Shown here piece after piece: positions 16,970 to 25,803 of a DNA stretch of 64,000 bases. The notes under the pieces were generated by a model. It had not been told where the DNA came from. It did no database searches and was given only the letters and a program-made list of their open reading frames with translations. Position numbers and translations under genes: made by a program. Source of the stretch: Streptomyces kaniharaensis (GTDB lineage Bacteria > Actinomycetota > Actinomycetes > Streptomycetales > Streptomycetaceae); the NCBI RefSeq assembly GCF_009569385.1, contig NZ_WBOF01000006.1, forward strand, positions 1 to 64,000, written 5' to 3'. How positions within the stretch are numbered: position 1 is the first letter of the stretch; the number at the start of each line of letters is the position of its first letter.

Positions 16970-19695
16970 CCTTCATCGTGAACGGCAGGAGCTTCGACGA
17001 AGAGCCGGAAGCCGGCCAGTGCCTGCGCACCTTCCTCCGCTCGCTCGGCCACTTCGGCGTCAAGAAGGGGTGCGACGCAGGCGATTGCGGCGCGTGCACG
17101 GTGTGGCTGGACGGCGATCCGGTGCACAGTTGCATCACCCCCGCGTTCCGCGCGGACGGTCACGAGGTGACGACGATCGAGGGTCTCGGATCGTCGGGCG
17201 ACCTGCATCCGATGCAGCGGCAGTTCCGTGACGCCCCGGGATTCCAGTGCGGCTTCTGCACGGCCGGGATGATCATGACGTCGGCCACGCTCACCGAGGC
17301 TCAGAAGGACGACCTTCCCCGGGCGTTGAAGGGCAACCTCTGTCGCTGCACCGGCTACCGGGCGATCGAGGACGCCGTGCGGGGCGTCACCGGCGTGGAG
17401 ACGGCAGCCCCGGGGAAGGCCGTGGGGACGAGTGTCGGCGCACCGGCGGCCGACGATGTGGTGACAGGCCGCGCCGAGTTCACCATGGACACCCGTCTCG
17501 AGGGCATGCTGCACCTCAAGGTGCTGCACTCACCGCACGCGCACGCCAGGATCCTCTCGATCGACAAGACCGCGGCACTCGCGGTTCCCGGCGTGCGCCG
17601 GGTCTACACCTGGGAGGACGTGCCGCGCAAGCGCTTCACCACGGCGATCCACACCGACCATCTCGTCGATCCGGACGACACGTTCATCCTCGACAACACG
17701 GTGCGCTTCGTCGGCCAGCGCGTCGCAGCCGTCCTGGCCGACACCGTCGGGGCGGCGGAGGAAGGCTGCCGGAGGGTCGTCGTCGACTACGACGTCATGC
17801 CGGCCGTGTTCGACCCCGAGGAGGCGATGGCCGAGGGCGCGCCGCAGCTGCACGGCACGGACGACCCCTTCGTCCGGGATCCGGTCCACAACATCCTGCT
17901 GGAGATCCATTCGCACATCGGTGACGTCGACGCCGGATTCGCCGACGCCGACGTGATCCACGAGGGCACGTACTCCTCCCCGCGCGTGCAGCACGCGCAC
18001 CTGGAGACCCACGGTTCGATCGCCTGGATGGCGGACGGCCGCCTGAACGTGCGGACCAGTTCGCAGTCGCCGTCGATAGCCAAGGTCAAACTCGCCTATC
18101 TGTTCGCCCTGCGGCCTGACCAGCTGCGCGTGTTCTGCAAGCGGGTCGGCGGCGGCTTCGGCGGCAAACAGGAAGTGATCTCCGAGGATCTGGTCGCGCT
18201 CGCCACGCTGGACACCGGGCGGCCGGTCTGCTTCGAGTACACCCGCGAGGAGGAGTTCACCACGGCCTCGCCCCGGCATCCGATGACGCTGACGGTCAAG
18301 CTCGGTGCGAAGGCGGACGGGACGCTCACGGCGTTCCAGGTCCGCAACGTGTCGAACACCGGCGCCTACGGCAACCACGGCGGTGAAACGCTGTACGCGG
18401 GTGGTGCGGCCGTGATGATCTACCGCTGCCCCAACAAGAAGTACGATGCCTTCGCCGTCTACACGAACACCGTTCCGAGCGGGGCGCTGCGTGGATACGG
18501 GATGACGCAGCCGGCGTTCGCCGTGGAATCGGCGATGGACGAACTGGCCCGTGCCCTGCACCTCGACCCGCTCGAACTGCGGCGCCGCAACATCGTCCGA
18601 CCGGGCGATCCGCTCGTCGCCCTGCACGACGGACCCGACGACGTGCTGTTCACCGAGGACGGACTCGCCAAGTGCATCGACCTAGTGGACGCCGCGATGG
18701 CCCGAACGGCTCACGAGCCGTCACCGGGGCCCGAGTGGCTCGTCGGAGCCGGCGTGGCGAGTTCCCTGCACGAGACCGCGCCCCCGACCGAGCACATCTC
18801 GGAGGCCTGGGTCACGCTCGGCGACGACCTGGTGTACGAACTGGCCGTCGGGACGGTCGAGTTCGGCGAGGGCACCTCGACCGCCCATGTCCAGATCGCG
18901 GCCAACCAGTTGGGCACGACGCCGGAGCGGATCCGCCTGGTGCAGTCGGACACCGACCGCACGGGATTCGACACCGGAGCCTTCGCGAGCGCGGGACTCT
19001 TCGTGGCAGGCAACGCCGTGCTCCGTGCGGCCAACGCGGTGCGGGACCGGATCCTGGAGTTCGCCGCCGCCCACACGAGCGTCCACGTCGTGATGTGCTC
19101 GATGGACGACGACGGCGTCGTCTGCGGCGAGCAGCGCGTCTCCTTGGCGGACCTCGTCGCCCTGGCCCGCGCGCGCGGAATCCGCTTCACCGCCGCCCGC
19201 AAGGCCTACGGCTCGCCGCGAAGCGTCACCTCCAACACGCAGGGATTCCGGATCGCCGTCCATCGGGTGACGGGTGAGATCCGCATCCTCTACAGCGTGC
19301 AGGCCACCGACGCCGGCGACGTCATCAACCCCGTTCAGGTCCGGGGGCAGGTGGACGGTGGCGTCGCCCAGGGCATCGGCTTCGCGCTGACCGAGAACCA
19401 CCAGATCGACGCGAACGGTGCCATGGCCAACCCGAACCTCCGCAACTACCGCATCCCCACCTACGCCGACATCCCCCGAACCGACGTGCTCCTGGTGGCG
19501 TCCTCGGACTCGGTCGGGCCGATGCGCTCGAAGGGCATGGCGGAATGCTGCATCAACCCGGTGTCCGCCGCCCTGGCGAACGCGCTCCACGACGCCACGG
19601 GCGTCCGCTACCGCGCGCTGCCGCTGACCCCGGAACGGATCTACAGCCGGCTGAACGAAGCCAGGCCGGTGTCGGCGACGGCCGGACCGAAATGA
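16966..19695 (+). CDS. Fused 2Fe-2S / molybdopterin-binding subunit of a xanthine-dehydrogenase-family hydroxylase
   Basis: 909 residues, a natural fusion of the small and large subunits. Residues 1-150 hold two [2Fe-2S] clusters: a plant-ferredoxin-type motif (CDAGDCGACT with a later Cys) and FQCGFCTAGM plus NLCRCTGYR. From about 165 the Mo domain shows GGGFGGKQE, ALRGYGMTQPAFAVES and a C-terminal KGMAEC, in which the Glu sits where the catalytic base of xanthine oxidase lies. It should hydroxylate a heterocycle or aldehyde using molybdenum cofactor. No XdhC-type maturation gene is nearby. The fused layout differs from classical three-gene cox/xdh operons. Confidence 0.93.
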   Translation: MTFIVNGRSFDEEPEAGQCLRTFLRSLGHFGVKKGCDAGDCGACTVWLDGDPVHSCITPAFRADGHEVTTIEGLGSSGDLHPMQRQFRDAPGFQCGFCTAGMIMTSATLTEAQKDDLPRALKGNLCRCTGYRAIEDAVRGVTGVETAAPGKAVGTSVGAPAADDVVTGRAEFTMDTRLEGMLHLKVLHSPHAHARILSIDKTAALAVPGVRRVYTWEDVPRKRFTTAIHTDHLVDPDDTFILDNTVRFVGQRVAAVLADTVGAAEEGCRRVVVDYDVMPAVFDPEEAMAEGAPQLHGTDDPFVRDPVHNILLEIHSHIGDVDAGFADADVIHEGTYSSPRVQHAHLETHGSIAWMADGRLNVRTSSQSPSIAKVKLAYLFALRPDQLRVFCKRVGGGFGGKQEVISEDLVALATLDTGRPVCFEYTREEEFTTASPRHPMTLTVKLGAKADGTLTAFQVRNVSNTGAYGNHGGETLYAGGAAVMIYRCPNKKYDAFAVYTNTVPSGALRGYGMTQPAFAVESAMDELARALHLDPLELRRRNIVRPGDPLVALHDGPDDVLFTEDGLAKCIDLVDAAMARTAHEPSPGPEWLVGAGVASSLHETAPPTEHISEAWVTLGDDLVYELAVGTVEFGEGTSTAHVQIAANQLGTTPERIRLVQSDTDRTGFDTGAFASAGLFVAGNAVLRAANAVRDRILEFAAAHTSVHVVMCSMDDDGVVCGEQRVSLADLVALARARGIRFTAARKAYGSPRSVTSNTQGFRIAVHRVTGEIRILYSVQATDAGDVINPVQVRGQVDGGVAQGIGFALTENHQIDANGAMANPNLRNYRIPTYADIPRTDVLLVASSDSVGPMRSKGMAECCINPVSAALANALHDATGVRYRALPLTPERIYSRLNEARPVSATAGPK

Positions 19696-20669
19696 CCACC
19701 GTGAAGCCCCGGGGCGAGGAGGCTGCGGCGACGGCCATCATCGGTCTGAAGGTCCGGCCGGGGCTGGAGCGTGAGTACGAGACCTGGCAGAAGGCCGTCA
19801 ACGCCGCCGCCGCCGGCTTCGCCGGCCACCTCGGTGCGGAGGTCTCCCCGCCGACATCCCTGCAGCCCGACTGGGTCGTCGTCTACCGGTTCGACTCGAT
19901 AGCCCATCTGCAGGCATGGATCAACAGCGCAACCAGGCAGAACCTGCTCGACGCCGGCAGCAGGCTGTTCGACGGTCCGGGAACCCAGCAGGTCGTCAGA
20001 GGCGGTGAGCAGGCACCGGATCCGCTCGTGACCGTCGTGGTCGCCCACCGCGTCCACCCCGACCACGTCGACGAGTTCCTCGACTGGCAGCAGCGCATGA
20101 GTCAGGAGGAGCGGACGTTCGAGGGCTTCCGCGGTACCGAGCTCTTCCGTCCGATCGAGGGGCTCCAGGACGAGTGGACCACGCTGTACCGGTTCGACAG
20201 CGCCGAGCACCTCGACGCCTGGCTGACATCGAGCACACGGCGGAAGATCCTCGCCGAGGGCGAGAAGTTCAACGAGTTCAAACTCCGGACGATCGACAAC
20301 TCGTTCGGCAGCTGGTTCGCCTTCGAGGAGAACGGCAAGCAGGCGCCGCCGCCGTCCGAAACGAAAACCGCCATCGCGGTGTGGGTCGGCCTGTACCCGA
20401 CCGTCGTGCTGCTGACACTCGCCCTGTCGCCGCTGAAGATGCCGCTGTGGATCGGACTGCTGGTGGGCAACCTGCTGTCGAGCTTCATCATGAGCTTCCT
20501 GACGATGCCCTACTACGTGAACCCGCTGCTCAAGCGGTGGCTCCGGCCCTCACCGGGCGCGTCGGCGGCGAGGACCAACCGCATCGGTCTCGGCATAGTC
20601 GCCGGGGTGACCGCGATCTGGGCCGTCGTCTTCTACCTCGTCACGACCCAGTTCTGGACGCTTCCCTGA
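19692..20669 (+). CDS. Tandem ABM-domain protein with C-terminal membrane helices
   Basis: 325 residues. Two antibiotic-biosynthesis-monooxygenase (ABM) ferredoxin-like repeats: about 15-110 (WVVVYRFDSIAHLQAW) and 112-210 (WTTLYRFDSAEHLDAW), parallel in sequence. Then three transmembrane helices (about 228-325). ABM folds act as small cofactor-free oxygenases or as dimerisation/binding modules. The ATG overlaps the previous stop (ATGA), so it is translated with the hydroxylase. It may tether the enzyme to the membrane or process its product (inference). Confidence 0.85.
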   Translation: MTTVKPRGEEAAATAIIGLKVRPGLEREYETWQKAVNAAAAGFAGHLGAEVSPPTSLQPDWVVVYRFDSIAHLQAWINSATRQNLLDAGSRLFDGPGTQQVVRGGEQAPDPLVTVVVAHRVHPDHVDEFLDWQQRMSQEERTFEGFRGTELFRPIEGLQDEWTTLYRFDSAEHLDAWLTSSTRRKILAEGEKFNEFKLRTIDNSFGSWFAFEENGKQAPPPSETKTAIAVWVGLYPTVVLLTLALSPLKMPLWIGLLVGNLLSSFIMSFLTMPYYVNPLLKRWLRPSPGASAARTNRIGLGIVAGVTAIWAVVFYLVTTQFWTLP

Positions 20670-20847
20670 TCTTCAGGGGGCCCGGGCCGAAGCGTCTGGC
20701 CTTCTTCTGGGCGGAAGGCATCATCGCGGTCGCCGTGACCGTCACCGCGGCGACCGGGATCCGGACGGAAGTGCAGCCCACCGCCGCGCCGGACTCCTGA
20801 GGATCGGTCGCGTCAGGCCGCGTGTGGGGCGTAGGTGGCCGGACCGT

Positions 20848-20929
20848 TCGCTCGTTGCGCAGCCGGTCGCGGGTGTCCGCACCGGACTCGTCCTCGGCGA
20901 CGAAGGCCCTCGCCTGCTTGACGACCACC
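20848..20929 (-). pseudogene. LanKC relic, fragment 3: start of the kinase N-lobe after the glycine loop
   Basis: The minus strand reads QVVVKQARAFVAEDE, then DTRDRLRNER, matching the beta-3 strand (ATP-binding Lys) and alpha-C region of class III/IV lanthipeptide synthetase kinases. Similarity stops abruptly near 20848, where the kinase C-lobe and cyclase domain should follow, so the rest of the gene is deleted. Confidence 0.7.
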
Positions 20930-21223
20930 TGCCCCCCTCTACTACCGCTACGGGCCCTTCACGGGCGACTACCGGACCGGCCGGAGCGGGCGGACCGAGT
21001 CGGTCATGGTGAGCCCGGACGGCCGGGTCTTCGACGGCCTGGCCGGCGGTTCCTACCGGTGCCCGCCCTGGGCCGAGGATCCCTTCGAGAACCGGCCCGG
21101 GGACGGCGCCCGGCCGGGCTCCTCCCGCGGATTCGGCGGTGGGCGCTACCGGGTCACCGGCGGCATCGTGCGCAAGCCGCAGGGCAACGTCTACCGCGCG
21201 GTCGACCGGGTCACCGGGCGGCA
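20930..21223 (+). pseudogene. LanKC relic, fragment 2: inverted 294-bp segment (lyase end to kinase P-loop)
   Basis: On the plus strand, opposite to fragments 1 and 3, the frame from 20934 reads PLYYRYGPFTGDY, then CPPWAEDPFE, then QGNVYRAVDRVTG. This is the middle of a LanKC-type enzyme: end of the phospho-Ser/Thr lyase domain and the kinase glycine-rich loop. Its ends are TGCC (20930-20933) and GGCA (21220-21223), inside an imperfect 13-bp inverted repeat (10 of 13 matching). Flipping the segment joins ...SDRRVDPHA to PLYYRYG... and ...VDRVTGR to QVVVKQ..., both in frame. Confidence 0.75.
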
Positions 21224-21591
21224 TGCGGATCGACCCGCCGATCGCTGACGATCTGCGGACCCTCCCACCCGCGCAACACCGTGACGAGTTCGTCGGCGAG
21301 CCCGACGACGGTGCCGGGCGCCGGATAGACCGTGATCGCCTTCCCGACGGCGCCCGCACTCGACACACCGGAGTTGATCGCACGCAGGGTCTCCGGACTC
21401 CTGGCCCACTTCGCATGGCAGACGTTGCGCAACAGCACCGGCAGGACGAGGTCGGTCACGGCCTCGAGGCCGCCGGGACGGGCCGAGACGTGCAGCTTCC
21501 AATCGTGGTCCATCGCCGGCATCCGCGGATCGTTCAGGTACGACCACGTGTCGTCGGACCATCCGCTGCGGCCGGCGATGGACGCGGTCAC
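21220..21591 (-). pseudogene. LanKC relic, fragment 1: N-terminal lyase domain
   Basis: From a GTG at 21591 the minus strand reads through DWKLHVSARPGG, then VGKAITVYPAP, then PQIVSDRRVDPHA, the conserved N-terminal part of class III/IV lanthipeptide synthetases (phospho-Ser/Thr lyase). It then meets the inverted segment and stops after a few codons. The GTG lies two bases after the stop of a 51-codon ORF, implying translational coupling with a precursor-like peptide. The domain before the KLHVSA motif is shorter than usual for LanKC (about 35 residues), closer to LanL-like proteins. Confidence 0.75.
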
Positions 21592-21593
21592 CG

Positions 21594-21749
21594 CTACGAG
21601 TTTCTGTCGCAGGCGAAGCGGGTGGTGGCGGTCACCCACGGGCCGGCGAGGCATGCCGTGGCGTCGTGGTCGCTGCGGTCGTCGTCCTCGAACGCGATGG
21701 CCTCGTCATCGACCACCAGCGGACCCGCGTCGCGGATCTCGTCGGTCAT
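21594..21749 (-). CDS. Candidate class III lanthipeptide precursor (51 residues)
   Basis: The peptide has an acidic, Asp-rich leader-like part (MTDEIRDAGPLVV, then FEDDDRSDHD) and a C-terminal part CLAGPWVTATTRFACDRNS. Within it TATTRFAC fits the labionin pattern Ser/Thr-x2-Ser/Thr-x3-Cys that LanKC enzymes cyclise. It ends two bases before the GTG of the LanKC relic. A GGAGG lies 14 nt before the ATG, rather far. It could be a chance ORF; the coupling and motif are the arguments for it. With the synthetase broken, any product would be unmodified. Confidence 0.45.
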   Translation of the reverse strand: MTDEIRDAGPLVVDDEAIAFEDDDRSDHDATACLAGPWVTATTRFACDRNS

Positions 21750-22094
21750 GGCTGCATGTGACGCCTCCAGGTCTTGTGGCGCATCCGGCGATGCCGCGGG
21801 TTGCGGCCGCCGCGGACCGCCCGGCCCGATCGGGCCTGGGCCCTGGTCCACGAAGGTAGGGAGGAACGATGGGCCTGACAAGGGGTCAGGACGCGTGAAC
21901 TTCACGGTGTGAACACATGAGTGGAGGAATAGTGCGCGTTGCCGGGCCGTCGATCGCCCGGCGTTGTCACGCGTCGGTGTCACCCCCTGTACACGGGCAT
22001 GTCGAGTGTGGTGGCATGTCCGTGTCAATTCCGGGGTTGGGTTTCGGAACGGCCGTATCCGCCCCGGACCCGTGGACGATCGAAGGGGAAGCCC

Positions 22095-22733
22095 ATGCTG
22101 CTCCGCGTGCTGGCCGCGACCGGTGTCGCCGCATCACTGTTCAGCTCGCCGGCCTTCGGTGCCGATTCGCTCCCGACGCCGCCGGACCGGATCGTCATCG
22201 ACGTCGCGACGGTCAACGGCTCCGGCTGCCCGGCAGGGACGGCCGCCGTGGCCGTCTCCCCGGACAACACGGCCTTCACCGTGACCTACAGTAGCTACCT
22301 CGCCCAGGTGGGGGTCGGGTCGAAGCCGACCGACTTCCGGAAGAACTGTCAGCTCAACCTGCGCGTGCACGTCCCCCAGGGCTTCACCTACGCGATCGCG
22401 TCCGCCGACTACCGCGGCTTCGCGCACCTGGAGGCGGGTGCGACCGCCGCCCAGCGGGCCAGCTACTACTTCCAGGGCCAGCCCGAGACCACCTACCGGA
22501 CCCACCGCTTCTCCGGTCCCAGGGACGACAACTGGCAGGCGACCGACACCGTCGACATCGCCGCCCTGGTCTTCGCGCCCTGCGGCGAGCAGCGCAACTT
22601 CAACATCAACACCGAACTGCGGGTCGGCGCCGGCAGTTCGGACCCGGCCAGCACCACCAGCTTCATGACGATGGACTCGACGGACGGCAGCATCAACACC
22701 GTCTACCACCTCGCCTGGAAGCAGTGCCCCTGA
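22095..22733 (+). CDS. DUF4360 secreted protein
   Basis: 212 residues with an N-terminal signal peptide (MLLRVLAATGVAASLFSS, cleavage near AFGA). The mature part carries the DUF4360 signature: VNGSGCPAGTAAVAVSPDN, then FTVTYSSYLAQVGVG, KNCQLNLRVHVPQGF, and a C-terminal SINTVYHLAWKQCP. Four to five conserved cysteines suggest disulphides. Function is unknown; the family is common in actinobacteria and fungi as small exported proteins. A purine-rich GAAGGGGA precedes the ATG. A hairpin follows the stop. Confidence 0.92.
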   Translation: MLLRVLAATGVAASLFSSPAFGADSLPTPPDRIVIDVATVNGSGCPAGTAAVAVSPDNTAFTVTYSSYLAQVGVGSKPTDFRKNCQLNLRVHVPQGFTYAIASADYRGFAHLEAGATAAQRASYYFQGQPETTYRTHRFSGPRDDNWQATDTVDIAALVFAPCGEQRNFNINTELRVGAGSSDPASTTSFMTMDSTDGSINTVYHLAWKQCP

Positions 22734-22751
22734 TCCCCTGGCTCTCGACGG

Positions 22752-22795
22752 GCCGCCCCCTCGCGCCCGGCCCTCGGGCAGAGCCGGGGGGCGGC
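22752..22795 (+). terminator. Terminator after the DUF4360 gene
   Basis: Perfect 9-bp arms GCCGCCCCC (22752-22760) and GGGGGCGGC (22787-22795) around a loop that itself can pair. It begins 19 bp after the stop codon. Confidence 0.65.
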
Positions 22796-22802
22796 TGCCG
22801 GT

Positions 22803-23486
22803 CACGCCAAGGCGGGATGGATCGTCGCCGCGAACGTCCTGCTCGGCATCAACCAGGGCCTGACCTGGTCGATGGCCGTCAACATGAAGATCGACCTCGT
22901 CGGCCCCGCCCGCCGCGGGCTCGCCACCGGCCTCAACGAGGCCGCCGGCTACGCCTCCCTCGGCGCCACCGCGCTGCTCACCGGCTACCTCGCCACCACC
23001 CACGGCCTGCGCCCCCTGCTGTTCACCGAGCACGGCCTCGGGCTCGCCGCCCGCCTGATCAAGGGGCTGTATCCGCTGCGGGGGTTCGGCCAGATCCCCA
23101 CCGGCCACCTCGCCGACCGCATCGGCCGCAAACCGCTCATCGTCACCGGCATGTTCGTCCAGTCGGCGGGCTTCGTCCTCGCCCTGGTCCTGCTCTACCG
23201 GCCGCTGCCCGCCGGCACCGCCTCCGCCGTCCTCCTCGGCCTCGGCACCGCGATGGTCTACCCGGCGCTGATCGCCTCGGTCTCCGACAACGCCCACCCC
23301 GCCTGGCGGGCCAACGCACTCGGCACCTACCGGTTCTGGCGCGACCTCGGCTACGCCGGCGCACTCGTCGCCGGTGTCCTCGCCGACGCCCTCGGCCTGA
23401 ACGCCACCGTCGTCGCCGCTGCCGCCCTCACCGCGGCCTCCGGCCTGCTGGCAGCCCGCCTGATCCGCGGCGGAACCGCGCACTGA
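22803..23486 (+). pseudogene. Decayed MFS transporter
   Basis: The frame opens inside a transporter (HAKAGWIVAANVLLGINQG, then MKIDLVGPARRGLATGLNE). It loses expected transmembrane sequence after GLRPLLF, then continues with GTGHLADRIGRK-like sequence (TGHLADRIGRKPLIVTG) and YRFWRDLGYAGALVAG. About the first half, including helices 1-6, is missing, and an internal deletion joins distant parts in frame. No ribosome binding site precedes the first ATG (22872). The gene is probably dead. Confidence 0.75.
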
Positions 23487-23639
23487 GCGGTCCGGGCAGC
23501 GCAGCTGCCCCGACCCGATGCCGCGCTGCGGGCATCGCGTGCATGGGGGAGCATGAGAACTCCTGGCCCTCGGGCGTGGGCCGGGGCACGGCCCGGACGG
23601 TCCGGGGCGTGCCGATCGGCCACCCGCGGAGAGCGAGCC

Positions 23640-24686
23640 ATGGACCACCGCGCGGACCCCCAGCGCTACGACGGCACCATGCGGTACCGCCGGACGGGGC
23701 GCTCGGGCCTCGACCTTCCCGTCCTGTCCCTGGGCTACTGGCACAACTTCGGGGACGACAAGCCGTACGAGATCCAGCGGGAGATCGCCCTGCGGGCGTT
23801 CGACCTCGGCATCACCCACCACGATCTGGCGAACAACTACGGCCCGCCGTACGGCGCCGCGGAGATCAACTTCGGCCGCCTCATGCGGCAGGACCTCGGC
23901 CCGTACCGCGACGAGCTGGTGATCTCCACCAAGGCGGGCTGGGACATGTGGCCCGGGCCCTACGGGCAGGGCGGCGGCTCCCGCAAGTACGTGCTGGCCT
24001 CGCTCGACCAGTCGCTCGGGCGGATGGGCCTGGACTACGTCGACATCTTCTACTCCCACCGGCTCGACGCCGGCACCCCGCTCGAGGAGACCATGGGCGC
24101 GCTGGACACCGCGGTCCGCCAGGGCAAGGCGTTGTACGTGGGCATCTCCTCGTACGACACCGAGCGCACCCTCCGGGCGGCGGCCATCCTGCGCGAGCTG
24201 GGCACCCCGCTGCTGATCCACCAGCCCTCGTACTCCATGCTCAACCGCTGGATCGAGACCGAGGGCCTGCTCGACGCCGCCGAGGAGGAGGGCTTCGGCG
24301 TCATCGGCTTCACCGCGCTCGCCCAGGGCCTGCTCACCGGCCGCTACCTCGGCGGCGTGCCCGCCGACTCGCGGGCGGCGCAGGGCAAGTCGTTCGACCC
24401 GGGCTGGCTCTCCGAGGAGATGCTGCGGCGACTGCGCGCTCTCGACGACCTCGCCCGCCGTCGCGGGCAGACCCTGGCCCAGCTGGCGCTGGCCTGGGCG
24501 CTGCGCGACGACCGGGTCACGTCGCTGGTGGTCGGCGCCTCCCGCACCGAACAGCTGGAGCAGAACGTCGCCGCCCTGGAGAACCTCGGCTTCACGGAGG
24601 AGGAGCTGGCCGAGATCGACGCGCTCACCGCCGACGCCGGCAGCATCGACCTGTGGCAGGACGCCCGCACCGGCGCCCTCGGCTGA
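23640..24686 (+). CDS. Aldo/keto reductase (L-glyceraldehyde-3-phosphate reductase type)
   Basis: 348 residues, TIM-barrel NADPH-dependent oxidoreductase of the YghZ/Gpr group. The catalytic tetrad positions are visible: Asp and Tyr in HHDLANNYGPPYG, Lys in VISTKAGW and His in IFYSHRLDAGTP. The cofactor region near the end is VVGASRTEQLEQNV. YghZ-type enzymes reduce L-glyceraldehyde 3-phosphate and other aldehydes including methylglyoxal. The ATG at 23640 has GGAGA about 9 nt upstream. It stands alone between pseudogenes. Confidence 0.93.
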   Translation: MDHRADPQRYDGTMRYRRTGRSGLDLPVLSLGYWHNFGDDKPYEIQREIALRAFDLGITHHDLANNYGPPYGAAEINFGRLMRQDLGPYRDELVISTKAGWDMWPGPYGQGGGSRKYVLASLDQSLGRMGLDYVDIFYSHRLDAGTPLEETMGALDTAVRQGKALYVGISSYDTERTLRAAAILRELGTPLLIHQPSYSMLNRWIETEGLLDAAEEEGFGVIGFTALAQGLLTGRYLGGVPADSRAAQGKSFDPGWLSEEMLRRLRALDDLARRRGQTLAQLALAWALRDDRVTSLVVGASRTEQLEQNVAALENLGFTEEELAEIDALTADAGSIDLWQDARTGALG

Positions 24687-24870
24687 GCCCGTCCGTCGTC
24701 GGCGTGGAAGGTGGGCCCCACCGTCGGTCGTCAATCTTGACCGATCATGAACGGTATGCGTGTCAACACCGTATGTGAGGGTGGCAGTTGATTCGTGGCG
24801 TCCTGACGGGCGACCGGGCTGCTCACTCGGTGTCACCCGGCGGGTCGGCCACCTGACCGTTGGAGTGCCG

Positions 24871-25332
24871 ATGAAGTCACGCACGCTCGACATCGCACTG
24901 CGCGGCACAGCGGCCGCCTGCGCGCTGGCCAGTGCGGTGCTCCACCTGATCCTCGTGCCCTCGCACCTGGAGGAGAAGCCGTACATCGGCGTCCTGTTCG
25001 TCGTCGGCAGTGTCCCGTTGCTGCTCGTCGCCGCGGGGCTCGTCGTCCGCAGACGGCCGCTCGGCGCCTGGGCGGTGGGAGCGCTGGTCAGCCTCGGCAT
25101 GATCACCGGCTTCCTGCTGTCCCGCACGGTCGGCCTGCCCGGCTACTACGAACCCGACTGGGAACCGCCCTACGGCGTGCTGTCTCTGATCGTGGAGGCC
25201 GTGTTCCTCGTCGCCCTCCCGGTCTGGCTCACCGTGACCGGTATCCGAGAGCCGACGGGGACGAGGGCGGACCTGCGGGCCCCGGAAGCCTCCCGGCCGC
25301 GGGCCGGTGCGACACGGCTGCACCAGCACTGA
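24871..25332 (+). CDS. Small four-helix membrane protein (conserved hypothetical)
   Basis: 153 residues with four transmembrane segments (about 8-28, 38-58, 62-82, 105-125) and a charged C-terminal tail. The third/fourth-helix loop contains YYEPDWEPPYGVLSL. The start at 24871 is chosen because TGGAG lies 6-10 nt upstream and it matches the first helix; an upstream in-frame ATG at 24760 adds a stretch with no membrane or domain character. A perfect short palindrome GTCAATCTTGAC lies at about 24730 in the upstream gap. Function unknown. Confidence 0.7.
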   Translation: MKSRTLDIALRGTAAACALASAVLHLILVPSHLEEKPYIGVLFVVGSVPLLLVAAGLVVRRRPLGAWAVGALVSLGMITGFLLSRTVGLPGYYEPDWEPPYGVLSLIVEAVFLVALPVWLTVTGIREPTGTRADLRAPEASRPRAGATRLHQH

Positions 25333-25410
25333 CGGCTCGACGCGTCGAACGCCGAGCCGCGGTCGAACACCCTGGTGGATGCAAGGAGTTGAGACGCCGA
25401 ACCCGGCCCG

Positions 25411-25761
25411 CGTCACCTCCTGCTGGCGGCCGCGATGCTGGTCACCCTGGCGGAGCTGCTGCGCTCGGTGAGCTCATGGGAGTTGGCGGTGAGCCTGGCA
25501 CCGCCGCGCGCCCGGGCGTCCAATCCGGGTGTGGCCGGGATGGCGCAGTCGGTGCAGAAGTCGGCGGGACCGCTGCTGCTGACCGGAGTGGTGATGGCGG
25601 CCGGCCCGGTGGGCTGGGTCGCACTGGGCGCGGTGGTGACGGCCCTGGGAGTGGCCCAACGCCGCGCGGCCGTGCGGCGGTTGGCCGTCCTGGCGTGGCC
25701 GGTGTCGGAGCCGCGCCAGGTGGTCGGCGATCGCGGGGTCGAGCGGACGGCGTCAGCCTGA
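25411..25761 (+). pseudogene. C-terminal remnant of a second MFS transporter
   Basis: About 110 codons in one frame read VTLAELLRSVSSWELAV, then VAGMAQSVQKSAGPLLLTG and VGWVALGAVV: the last three or four helices of an MFS multidrug-type transporter. There is no N-terminal part upstream and no credible start. It differs in sequence from the remnant at 22.8-23.5 kb, so two separate genes have decayed here. Confidence 0.7.
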
Positions 25762-25803
25762 GCGGGGTGCACGCCCGCGCCGGGTCACCCCGTCATCAGC
25801 CTG

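Noticed and set aside
21939..22094. Upstream extension of the DUF4360 gene
   Set aside because: The longer frame has no signal peptide or family match before the Met at 22095, which has a ribosome binding site and begins a signal peptide.
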